DNA from: Prostheceraeus crozeri | Taxonomy: Eukaryota > Platyhelminthes > Polycladida > Euryleptidae | Length of the DNA: 64,000 nucleotides | Reading direction: 5' to 3' | NCBI GenBank assembly: GCA_907163375.1 | Contig: CAJQUW010003156.1 | Span: forward strand, 1-64,000 | Shown here: in pieces, positions 44,542 to 55,215 of the stretch | How positions within the stretch are numbered: position 1 is the stretch's first letter | Layout of the letters: each line of letters opens with the position of its first letter | Translations under genes and position numbers: made by a program | Notes under the pieces: model-generated | Database searches by the model: none | Told to the model about the DNA's origin: nothing | What the model saw: only the letters and a program-made list of their open reading frames with translations

Positions 44542-44879
44542 AAAAAAATGAATTTTCACTGTCACCTGAACAGTATTATTCTGCATAGACATCTCCAATG
44601 AGGCGAATTGATAACTCAGGCCATGAAAACACTCCAATCGCGTGGTAGATCTATGACTCAGACATACAACAATAGTAGGGAAAAATTGACCTTTCGAATC
44701 AAGTTTCCTCATTATCTTTTCAAAAGACTTCAGGGTATGGCAATCATTCAAATTGTTAGATATCTATGCTATATTATCGATTCAGTGTGTCAGCCAACAC
44801 ACAACATACAGGATTCTCACATTCTAAACGAGGAAAGACTGAAATAGTCATCACTTCACTTATGGTTGTCATTCGCAAG

Positions 44880-46532
44880 ATGAAGAGAAAGTATACATAC
44901 GAGCAGGCGGCCGCTATACTAGAAAGCGGTTATGATGATTTCGGAGATTCATCTGATGACAGTGTGATTCTTTCTCACCTACATGAACAGATTGACGAGA
45001 CCGGTGATACATCATTCTTGGAATCGACAAGTGCTGTGACCCCGAGTGACCACAGAAAATAGACTTCATCAATGGGAATCTACACCTCAAGCTCCTCCGC
45101 AATTTGCTTTCAACGAAAGTAGTGGCTTCCTATCGTCGACCATCGCGAATCCTTCACCGTCTGATATTGTGAATCTTTTTCTGAACGACGAGTTTCTTCA
45201 TGAAGTAGTTCATCAAACTAATCTGTATGCTGAGCAGCACTTAGAAAAGTCTCGCCCATTGCTGAGAAATTCAAGGTTGCATGACTGGCGACCTACGAAT
45301 CTTGGAGAAATGAAGATATTTATGGGTCTCTTGCTGCACATGGGCCCTATTGATTTGCCAACGATTGAACACTACTGGAGCACCGATGTTCTCTACTATA
45401 CGTCACTGTGGAGGACAGCTATGAGTAGAAACCGCTTTCAAATGCTGCTGCGATTCCTCCATTTTGCCGACAATGAGACTCAGAACAAGGATCGGCTATT
45501 CAAAATTCGGTTTGCTCTGAAACATTTCAATGATTGTATGCGGGATCACTACTATCCGGGTAGATATCTATCCATCGACGAATCAATGGTGCTGTGGCGA
45601 GGAAGGCTGCGATTCAAGCAGTATATCAAGAACAAGCGCACAAGTATGGAATGAAACTGTATGAACTTTGTGAGTCCTCCGGAATTGTGTTGAAGCTGCG
45701 AGTGTACTGTGGCACTTCAGTTCCTGATGAACATTTCCTGGGTCAATAAGGAGCTACAGTTGTTGATCTTCTTGATGGATTTTTTTGATAAAGGACATGT
45801 AATTTTTACTGACAATTACTACAACTCCGTCGGTCTAGCAAAATACTTGACTGAGAGATCCACATATCTCTGCGGTACTCTTGAAAATCCGAAAGACCTG
45901 GTGAATATGAAGCTGTCCAAAGGACAAGTAGAGTGGCAGCGTTCAGAATCGGTTGTTGTCTGCAAATGGAAAGACAAGCGCGACGTACTGACTATATCCA
46001 ATATGCACTCTTTGGAAATGGTGGATTGCGAAAATCGTTTTTGGAAAAGTAGCGAAAAAGCCGAACATCGTCCGCGATTACAACTTAGGAATGTCGGGAG
46101 TCGATCTCTCAGACCAGCTTTTATCTTATTATTCGTCTCTCCGTAAAACTGTGAGGTGGTACAAGAAGCTTTTCATTCATGTACTGGAAATTATTGTGAT
46201 GAACTCGTGTGCCATCTACAATCAAACGCGAGAAGCACAAGGAAAGCTCACTTCATTGAGCTTCAGAGAGCAGATTGTCCTTCATCTTGTGGGTGACATA
46301 AGTCATCACAGGAGACATTCTTCTGATTTGGCATCACAGTCGATGCAAACTCCAATACATCACCTGAAGAAAATCCCAGCAACTGAAAAGAAGAGAAATC
46401 CAACGAAGCCGTGCAAAGTGTGCACTGGTCAACAACGTCGTCGGGAGACCCGATATTTTCTGTTCAGTTTGCCAGAATCATCCTGCCCTTTGTGTGGATG
46501 ACTGCTTTCTCAAGTTTCACGAATTGCTCTAA
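44880..46532 (+). pseudogene. piggyBac transposase 2, frameshifted
   Basis: From the ATG at 44880 (MKRKYTYEQAAAILESG) the protein follows the piggyBac plan: an acidic N-terminus, WRPTNLGEMKIFMGLLLHMG, YLSIDESMVLWRGRLRFKQY (Asp 1), HVIFTDNYYNSVGLAKYL (Asp 2), SGVDLSDQLLSYYSSLRKT (Asp 3), and a C-terminal Cys finger (PCKVCT, then CSVCQNHPALCVDDC in another frame). Frame changes near 45050, 45640, 45780 and 46040 and again near 46450 break it. The catalytic Asp residues are retained, so decay is recent to moderate. Confidence 0.85.
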
Positions 46533-47240
46533 TATTGTTCGGAAGTCTTCCAGAGACATCGTGTTGAATATTTGCGGTTCGCAGAATATGTTGTGTTGAA
46601 CCATTTGCAATTATATTACAAGAAAAGTAACCATCTTGAATTATACTCTTATTTTTCATCGATCAAAGCGCATAAAACTAGCAACATTAGACTACCATAC
46701 ATTATCATGTACATGTAGGCTATAACATAATATTATACAGTATCTATGATAAACTCTATACTGATTGAATGTAGACGAATAACATGTATACTGGAAACAT
46801 AGTTATTAATATAATTTAGGCATTCAAGATGCGTGATTGGCCTATGAAAGCTGCTGAACACGCAAATAACAGATGTGCAACCTGTGTGTAAAAGACAGTT
46901 TCATACTATATGGCCTTTTGTAAAATGCAGTTTATTGAACACCCTGTAGCGGAAGCTCAACCAATCATTATTCTACACATTCCGGGCACACCGACGACAA
47001 TATGGAAGGTGCATTAGTAAAAAAAAGAATGAAAAACGAGTGATCAGAACACGAATAGGATAAAATCTGAGTATGTTTGTTCATAATTTATGTATCTTAT
47101 TGAACACCCTGTAGACAACTCTTTATATGTATATATCTATGTTTTTCGAGTCTCACGCCTTACATTTGATCTAGACACATGGCTCATGTGATTTGTTTTG
47201 ATCATGCATCATTTTTTAGGTGTAGGACCTATTTTACTTG

Positions 47241-47300
47241 ACTACGAGTATACTCGTATTGGCAAAAATGAGAGCACCCTCAACTACGAGTATACTCGTA
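47241..47300. repeat. Right copies of the CTACGAGTATACTCGTAG palindrome
   Basis: One near-perfect copy (CTACGAGTATACTCGTAT, 47241-47258) and one perfect copy (47283-47300) lie close to the piggyBac right end, about 40 bp apart, mirroring the left pair. Confidence 0.85.
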
Positions 47301-47321
47301 GTTGGCCAGTGAACGTGTTAA

Positions 47322-48998
47322 AAACAGGTAGAACAGACAAAAGCCTCGGTCGGTCTACGACTCTGGACAAACAGCGGGAGGCTGAGTTGGTAACCTACAT
47401 CAAGCAAATGGAGGGTCTGTTTTACGGACTAACTGTGAATGAACTGCGACGGGCTGCGTATGACTTAGCCAAGGCCCATGGAAATTTCATGAACTGTGTG
47501 GAGGCGACGAAGATGGCCAGTCTTAAATGGATGGTATCGGGAATTTCGGCGGAGGCATCCGAGAATTAGTACGCGCAAACCAGTAGCAACGGCGATGTCT
47601 CGCGTCACCGGCATGAACCGTGCATCGGTAGGGAAGTTCTACCAAAATTTGAGCGAGGTTCTCCATGATACTGGTGTGGGACCAGACCGCATATTCAATG
47701 CCGACGAGACCGGTGTCACCCCCGTGCACAAACCTGGGAAAATTTTGAGCGAAGTTGGGCGAAGACAAGTCGGCAAAGTAACAAGTGGTGAGCGCGGTCA
47801 GACCGTCACAGTGCTTCTGAGTATGTCTGCGGATGGGAAGTACCCTCCACCGGTGTTGATATTCAAACGAAAGAGGCACGACGCTGCCCTTGAGCGAGGA
47901 GCACCTCCTGGGAGTCTGGTTGAAATTAGTGACTCAGGCTGGATCAATACAGAACTGTTTGTCACTTGGCTTCGCTCTTTCGCCGATTACGTCTGCGCTG
48001 CTCCCGAGAGACCTGTGGTCCTCATCGTCGATAATCTTACGTCGCACATTTCCCTTGATGTTTGGAACTTATGTCGCGAACGAGGAATCCATGTAGTGAG
48101 TCTGCCTCCTCACACTAGTCATCGTTTACAACCGCTGGACCTCGCCTACATGAAGCCATTTAAGACAGCATTCAATTCAGCGTGCGCGACCTGGATGTCA
48201 GCTAATGCAGGTCAGCGAATTCTTAGACTGATGTGGCTGGACTAGTTACAACGGCGTTTAATCGCGCCTCTACGATTGCAACCGCAGTGAATGGCTTTCG
48301 TGCAGCAGGAATATCGGTCACTCGGTCCAGTGTCGGCCTCATCTGCCTCTTCCACGTCTTCTTTCTCGTCCAAGCCGAAGAAAAGGAAGGCACAAGAATC
48401 GATGATTGTGACAGCTAGTCCTGTTAAATTGAGACTTCTTTCGAGACAGGAAGACAAGATACGACAGGAACTTCGTTCCGTGAAAGCAGGTCAGAGTGGG
48501 ACGCGATCGAGGAAAGTGTTTGAAGCGAGTAGAGCGTCACCCATTTTAGCTGACTTAGAAGATGCACGTCAGAGTCGGGTCGCGAGTGGGGAGAATGCCG
48601 GAACGAGTGGAATTCAGCCCATCCCGTTCGATTCAGAGGACCAAGATGAACTCTCGATGACTTGCCAAACTCAGCAGCTGCAGCCCGTTATCGGAGACTT
48701 TGTGATAGTGGAGGTAGAGTCCATGCGAGGAATGAAGAAAATGTTCGCTGCTAAGGTCGCATCGGTGTGTGATGACGGCATCACTGTGGCATTTTTGAAG
48801 AGAAACATCGTGGGACTAAATTTCTACATCAATGGATATGATACTGGTTTTGTGAAGACAAGTGAAATTATCACAATCCTTCCACGACCACATCCCTCAG
48901 GAGGTACACGCAAAACTGCAGAACTTCTCACCTTTCCAACAGATATGAATGTGTTTTGGTATATGATCTTTAAACATGTACATTGTCAACTTTTCTAA
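47322..48998 (+). pseudogene. pogo-like transposase, catalytic and C-terminal parts
   Basis: Continues the frame from 44322. It contains the CENP-B-type second DNA-binding region (about 47380-47570), then FNADETGV (Asp 1), VVLIVDNLTSH (Asp 2) and SHRLQPLDLAYMKPFK (Asp 3), the DDE_1 triad. The following AFNRASTIATAVNGFRAAGI motif is in another frame (about 48233-48330). The C-terminal 48291-48998 frame encodes a Lys-rich linker and a GDFVIVEVESMRGMKKMFAA segment typical of this group's tail. Frame changes near 47500 and 48240-48300 make it non-functional. Confidence 0.8.
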
Positions 48999-49565
48999 TG
49001 CTTCCTGTTAGTCTATGCTGTTTGCAAGTTGTGTGTTTGATTTTATTTTGATTAAAAAATATGATTTTTGTAGCCTAAAAATGGTTTTGAGTTGCAACTA
49101 ATTCACGGCGGCCTGTCTACAGGCTAGGGAGGAATTATGATTTATTAAAGAACTTTGATATTATCTAGAGACCTACTCTGGTCTGTTTAGTGAATTTTAG
49201 CGACATAGAGACACTCCTAGACATGATTTTCAACTTAAACTAACAATCTAGTATTAGCCCTAATACCGCCCCCCCGGCCGTTATTAAGGAGTAATGGCCG
49301 TTAATAGGGCGCATAAAAAAGTTGAATTTTTTGTTTCTACACAACAACTATATGAAACTAAAACTCTAATATTGCTGTCTAATGAAGTTGATTCATAGTC
49401 TTGGTAAACACATAATTAGTTATTATCTTTGTGCAAAACTCAACGCTGTAGGAACGATTTTGTTAAGGGGGCCGGTATTCGGGCAGCTTCCCCTACCTAC
49501 TGCGCTGTCCATTATTCATGTAAGGCGATTATGAATTTTTCATTTAGCAGCTTCTATTTTTACAG

Positions 49566-49913
49566 ACTGGCGCCCACCACCGATTGCAGATGAAATCGTC
49601 ATAATGAAATTTCATCAATGTAAGTTTCTTCATTCAATTGCGGATATATTGATGCTCATATCGGCCTATTATAATTATTTGCTGTCCAGCATTCATGCAG
49701 GCCTACAGTTTGTCAGAAATGTGCAATTTAAGATCATGAGGGAAAATATAGAACCACGGAGATTTCGTTGATACTTACATGGGACACATGTATTTTCGTT
49801 GACACTATTGATAGACCAAAAACGAAAGTTGCTGGTTTTTCTGTTACAGGTCCGATATCACCGTCTCAAGCCTCAAGCGCGAGGATTTCTCGGTTTTCAA
49901 TGGGAAGAAGGTT
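49566..49913 (+). CDS. Two candidate exons of the SAMD3-like gene
   Basis: 49566-49619 (acceptor TTTTTACAG, donor GTAAGT) and 49850-49913 (acceptor CTGTTACAG, donor GTAAGT) have excellent splice sites. The first is open only in one phase, giving WRPPPIADEIVIMKFHQ. The second is open in all three phases, so its frame is not fixed. They lie between the two transposon-bearing introns on the plus strand. No domain is identifiable from such short pieces. Confidence 0.35.
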
Positions 49914-50464
49914 GTAAGTTGTATTAATGCTTCTGAATTTCATGTTATATTACTTACATTGACTTTATTATTTCTATAGCATTTTATTGCGCAAGCAATT
50001 CCGTTCCAACAAACTGAAAACATTACTTTTCTTGTGTAGTCAACAGTTGAATAAACAGCACATAAATAAGTAAAAAAGACGAAACGTTGGCCAACAAGTT
50101 ACTTTTTGTTTTCCTACTACAGTAGTGCAAACCTATTTGTTTAGCGACTATGCCAAAAAAATGAGAAATTGTTAGAGATTTAGCCAAGAGAACAAAAGGA
50201 TAATTGGAAACAAGCTGATTGAATGTGCACGGAATCTTTATATTCCTGTATTGTCTTTATGTAAGATCTGCTTTAATGTAGTCTAAAAGATTTGCATCTT
50301 TTGAATTTGCTATAAAGATTTCTGGTAATACTGGGACAGTTTATCATGCAAAGTTGGACCATGGTCTATGGAAGAGATTTAAGGCCATCCATAAATAATA
50401 TTATTTTCTCACGGAAAACCACTAGTTGTGCATGCAATCCACAATGTGACTATATTGTCATATA

Positions 50465-52674
50465 CAGTCAACCCCCGTTTATCCGCCACTCATTTATCCG
50501 CCAATCTCGCCTTTCGCCAAGAATTGCCCGAGAACAAACGGTTAGATAGGAATTTTCAATGCAAATTTCATTTATCCGTCAATTCGCCTTTCGCCAATGC
50601 CAGTCAAGTCGCTCTAACGTTTTCTTGCAGTAACGGTGTGGAAACATAATCGACAAGGATAACCGTCAAGTGTATCGAATGCGTTCACCTCACACAACGC
50701 ATACCGACGGAAATTTATTGTTATTGTCTGTGCTTTAGTCAGTCACTGTATGTAGGTTAATGTTTTCCCAGTAGTCGTCATTGGTCGTTAACGGGTAGAG
50801 AGGAGCTATTATTCTAAATTCTTGGAAATCACTATGCCTGTTGATACTTAATTGGAGACAAAACAATAGGTAGCTTTATACCGCAATTCTCACTCCACAA
50901 TGAAACGAACTCGAAAATGCGATCTCCGTCGAAAAGAAGAGGCAAATCGTCAAATTTGCCGAAGTGAATCCTTCCTATTCGCAACAACTCTCGGTGACAA
51001 GTTCAATGTACCACGATCTACCATTCGAGATATTCTGAAACATCGCGATAAATTCCTGCAGGATGATTTACATGAAGCGATTTGCGTCGAAGTCGTGTTC
51101 AAGTGGCAAGAACGAACAGCTAGAAGAGCGCTTATTCCAATGGTTTTGCCAGAAACGATCCCAAAACATCATTATAACCGATGAAATACTCCGAACGAAA
51201 GGTCAAACGATAGGAGAAGAGCTGCAAATTGACAATTTCAAGTATAGTCAGGGATGGTTGAATCGGTTCAAGAAAAGACACCTCATCAAACAATACACTT
51301 TGTCTGGAGAGTCTGCCAGTGTGAACACGACACACCTGGAAGATGAGATCAAAAAGTTGAAGGAGAAAAATCTCTTCTTACGATCCTGACTCTGTGTATA
51401 ATTGCGACGAAACCGGTCTGTTTTACCGCATGATTCCTGACAGATCATTGAGTACCAAATCCGAAAGTCACCATGGAGTAAAGCGAGCTAAGGATCGCAT
51501 AACAATATTACTCTGTTGTAACGCAACCGGAACTGACAAACGAAAATTGTTCATCATTGGAAAATCAAAAAAGCCTCGTAGTTTCAAAAGCTTCAATCCA
51601 GCTCTGTATTGTGACTACACATCTAATCAAAAGGCAATGGATGACGGGAAGCATTTTCCTGGAGTACCTACGGGACTTGAATGCTTGCTTCGTTGCTGAG
51701 AACAAGAAAATATTACTTCCCTTGGATAATGCGACAAGTCATTGTTGCCCTCAAACTGTCTCATATTGAACTTCTTTTTCTGCCTCCAAACATGACTTCT
51801 TCGTTGCAACCGCTTGATTGCGGGATCATTAAAAATTTCAAGGCTTTCTACCGCCAGTCACAACTGAGTCAGTAATGTTGTAATGGCAGATGATAATCTT
51901 ACCCCTGATATCACCTTGAAGGAAGCAATCAGGTTTCTGTAAGATCGCATGGGATTCAGTTAGTGAAAAGACGATTCAAAACTGCTGGAGTCACACCGGC
52001 CTACTTTCGCCAAATAGTTCGGAAGAACATGAATCCCCAACGCCTGTTTTGAGAGGTAATTTTTTTGACAGAATGAAACCAATCTTCAATATTATTGACA
52101 TCTTGACACCCGACGAATTTTGTGAGATAGACAATGTAACTGAAACTGAAAACAATGCCGAAGAGGACGTACCGGTGATTTTTTCAGATGAGGAGGAGGA
52201 AAATTGTGACAGCGTCATTGAGTCAGAAAAAGAGCCGATTACATCCAAACGAGCCTCGTGATTCACTGTCGACGGTGATTAAATACTTCGAGAATCATCC
52301 GCTGGCTAGTGAAGACGATGTCAAATCTCTCATGCAGCTGAGTGAGCGAATTGTTGTTTTATCTCAACACCATGCAACACAAAAGAAAATTACTGACTTC
52401 TTCTCTAAGTGTTAAAAGACCAATCCTTATATAGACAATAGTAATGTGCGTGTACAAATATAATCTGTTGCCTCCATTACATGTTTCTATACGCTTATCG
52501 TCCAGAAATGAGCTTGCAGATACGCTAGGTAGCCAGAGTTGTTTTCTAACACAGTACCAAGGAAAATAGAAGAATATTTGATGAATTAAACAATTATTTC
52601 GTTTATCCGCCAATTTCGCCTTTCGCCAAAAAAAGTGATTTCACCGATGGTGGCGGATAAACGGGGGTTGACTG
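50465..52674 (+). mobile_element. Tigger/pogo transposon
   Basis: The ends are inverted repeats CAGTCAACCCCCGTTTATCC, followed by GCC, flanked by TA (50463-50464, 52675-52676). The 2,210-bp element carries a broken transposase on the plus strand. A TTTATCCGCCAAT-TCGCCTTTCGCCAA motif occurs near both ends in the same orientation. Confidence 0.92.
50900..52415 (+). pseudogene. Tigger transposase, frameshifted
   Basis: Starts at ATG 50900 with a CENP-B N-terminal region (KFNVPRSTIRDILKHRDKFL), then the second helix region (51090-51350, GWLNRFKKRHLI), YNCDETGLFYRMIPDRSL (Asp 1, 51396), LLPLDNATSH (Asp 2, about 51718) and NMTSSLQPLDCGIIKNFKAF (Asp 3, about 51790). An acidic tail and a closing region to 52415 follow. 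At least five frame changes are needed to read it through. Confidence 0.85.
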
Positions 52675-53279
52675 TATGTAATCATGTACATGTATGTTGT
52701 AAAAGTATTAAAGAAATCATATTAAGTTCTTGATTTCTCCACGAGATTTAGAATTTCAGCAAGTGGGAAAATGTTTAAATTTGATAAGAGAGAATGCATT
52801 TGTTTTGCTGCACTCTTTTGGATTGAAATGAATTGACATTATTTCGCATATGCTTCTATACACATCTCATAGCGTACTTTAAGCATAATAAAGGTGAAAT
52901 TGGAAGTCATTAATGGATGTATGTCATTATTTCCTGTTGTTTTTTATCCAGGTTACGAACCCTGTGTGTTAGACAAAACACAACGATCATAAATCGATAT
53001 TGAGAACACGTTGACTGACGCTGTCAACAGCAACATGTTGTCATGAAATTATGGAAGAAATGATTTTGATATGATGCTGTCTCCTTAGTGTCATTTGTAC
53101 GTAGTCGACGGATTTGCTCAACGATCAATCTATGTACGAAAAGCGCAGCTGAATACGCTGCATCAGAATAATATGTTCCTCGAAAAAAAGGGTTGTACTG
53201 GTCCTTCATTTTCATTGGTTCTCGTGCCTGCTCTGTTTTGTATGATACATTTAGGTACCAATTTGAATATCAATTACAG

Positions 53280-53438
53280 GAAGAGCCATCGGAGATGACA
53301 TGGCCAGAGCTGGTTACTGACCTGTCCAACACTTTGAAAAACTTGGAGAGAACGTTCCCCAGTCGGAAGTCGCAGGCGATGTACCTCACCGTTCTAGAAG
53401 AAGCTAAGCGATGTCCCCCCCTGCGTCATCCCACTTTT
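53280..53438 (+). CDS. Candidate exon of the SAMD3-like gene
   Basis: An acceptor (CAATTACAG) and donor (GTAAGT) bound exactly 53 codons in one open phase, reading EEPSEMTWPELVTDLSNTLK followed by RTFPSRKSQAMYLTVLEEAK. The helical, charged composition and the central 'FPSRKSQAM' segment resemble the middle of SAMD3-like proteins (T-x-x-x-R-R-x-x-I). Exon strength is good; assignment to the same gene as 37576 is inference. Confidence 0.5.
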
Positions 53439-53969
53439 GTAAGTTATTTGACATACTGTGTGCACTGTGTTTCCTATACTTCTCATTCTTTCAATAGTGA
53501 AAGAGAAAAGCATTTCTGATTTCCTGAATATTGGAATAATAAACCACAAATTAAACAGACTAAATATTATTTGGATAAAGCCACGTATTTTATTATTCTA
53601 ACACGAATTATCCTTCTTCCATTCATACTTGAACGTCAGCCTGTTTGTGACACGACCCTCACAATTAATGAGGTAATATTATTCTATGTGATAAAAAAGG
53701 GAAAATGTCTGGCTCTTATAAGCAACGAGATTAGTGTGATTATTAATCGCAATGCTGTCTAGTTTAGTCTACTTCTCTTTCTTCGTACTCGTGCTAGTTT
53801 GTCACAATTTCGTACTCAAATTGTAAATCAAGTTTGCAAAGAGGTGTGATGTCAAGAATTGAATGCCGTTGAAGTTTTGCAATGGTCACAATTCCTGACG
53901 AAAGTATTGACTATCACATGTATATGCGATATGTACATGTACGTAAAGAAGTTTCATCTCATTCAACAG

Positions 53970-54005
53970 ATTCTCAAAGAAGCTGAAATGGTTTTGCTCG
54001 CGTAA
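53970..54005 (+). CDS. Possible alternative terminal exon
   Basis: After acceptor CATTCAACAG the phase-0 continuation of the previous exon reads ILKEAEMVLLA and stops at 54003-54005. An AATAAA follows immediately (54012-54017). This could end a short isoform, but the poly(A) signal is so close to the stop that it may be coincidental. Confidence 0.25.
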   Translation: MLKEAEMVLLA

Positions 54006-54109
54006 TGCGAAAATAAAAAGACGCCCTACAACTGCACCGAGAAGACACAGGAATGCATGCTGGAGACTTCTTTGACACGCCTATCCATGTTGACAGCCTC
54101 AAAGTCATC

Positions 54110-54366
54110 AAAAAACATGTTTCGTGGACAGTGGTGAGTTGTTCATTTTCATGGTATGTATGTATGTAGTCTATATTGAATTATACCTTCTGTGCTTGAT
54201 ACATCAAATAAGCTTGCAAACATCAGCCTTACATCAGCCTTACAAAAAACATGTTTCGTGGACAGTGGTGAGTTGTTCATTTTCATGGTATGTATGTATG
54301 TAGTCTATATTGAATTATACCTTCTGTGCTTGATACATCAAATAAGCTTGCAAACATCAGCCTTAC
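54110..54366. repeat. Recent 134-bp tandem duplication
   Basis: The stretch from AAAAAACATGTTTCGTGGACAGTGG to CATCAGCCTTAC occurs twice, 134 bp apart, with no difference that I can see. It contains a GTGAGT donor-like site in each copy and a TATG microsatellite. The near-identity implies a very recent event or an assembly artefact. Confidence 0.9.
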
Positions 54367-54968
54367 ATAGGAACCTATCTATATATATTATTCCATATAG
54401 TATATCTATAACCTATCTATACAAAACCTAGGAATCAAAACAAAAGTCCAAAAAAATTAAAAGAAATAAATCACTTCAAGAAGTCATGCGCATCAGGAGA
54501 GCTCTGGCAACTGCTCTACCCAGCGTCACGCCCAGAAAGTTAAGCACCTCATTGCGAATTAATGAGTAGTGTTCATTTCGGTATATTGAAAGTGATCTAG
54601 AAATTCGATTTAATGCTGCCACGGCAGTCAGTACTCATATTATTCATAAAAGATGTCATCAGTGTTGATGAATAAAATCTCCAAGATATGATGCAACATC
54701 TCATTGGACTTCAACTTCTCACTGTTAGAAGTAGTTTTGGTTAAACCAAAACCATTCATAAAATATTGGACACGCTGCATTGTATTCCCTGTAGAAAATC
54801 TGTAGAAAGACATATTACTGATATTGTTATCACTTAGAACTGAAATTTTTAGTAATTGCACTTAGAAACACAGTACATCACCATAATGGTGGTCGTATAT
54901 CGACCGACGATGAGCATGTGAATTTTACTGCCGACTCGTAGTGTTGAGATGCATTTCAACGCCTGCAG

Positions 54969-55088
54969 TTCTGCTCTCCATACACTCAGCATCAAATTAA
55001 TCTATCTTCCCTACGCCTGTCCCCGATGACGTTGTCATCAATTCTGCGTTCATCAGCTTTTGTGCGCAAAAGGGCGTTGTTTGACATG
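54969..55088 (+). CDS. Candidate exon (40 codons)
   Basis: Acceptor CGCCTGCAG and donor GTGAGA flank 120 bases open only in phase 0, reading FCSPYTQHQINLSSLRLSPM, then FVRKRALFDM. It fits the end phase of the 53280 exon but not the start phase needed by the next exon (55216). Its place in the gene is therefore uncertain. Confidence 0.3.
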
Positions 55089-55215
55089 GTGAGAGCTATC
55101 CATCCATCTCAACTCAGGAGAAGACAGGGACAAGAATGAAAACAAAGCTAAAAATTCGACCGATCAACACCTTCAAGTGCCATGATGTTGTTAACTTTTT
55201 CCGCTCTTTCTTCAG

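Larger units (their letters stand above)
44323..47317 (+). mobile_element. piggyBac transposon 2
   Basis: Flanked by TTAA (44319-44322, 47318-47321). The inverted ends are CACTTTCACTG at the left and CACGTTCACTGGCCAAC in reverse complement at the right. Near each end lie copies of the 18-bp palindrome CTACGAGTATACTCGTAG. The interior carries a frameshifted transposase. Removing the element and one TTAA restores the pogo reading frame exactly. Confidence 0.9.
43558..49493 (+). mobile_element. pogo-like transposon in an intron, split by piggyBac 2
   Basis: Perfect 12-bp inverted ends GGGGAAGCTGCC are flanked by TA (43556-43557, 49494-49495). Subterminal repeats of the type TAATAACGGCC / GGCCGTTATTA lie near both ends. 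The interior carries a pogo/CENP-B-type transposase on the plus strand, interrupted by a piggyBac at 44323-47317. Without that insertion the element is about 2.94 kb, a normal length for the group. Confidence 0.9.

Noticed and set aside
54017-54140. Extra exon reading QLHREDTGMHAGDFFDTP
   Set aside because: The open phase has no convincing acceptor, and the phase does not join to the previous exon.
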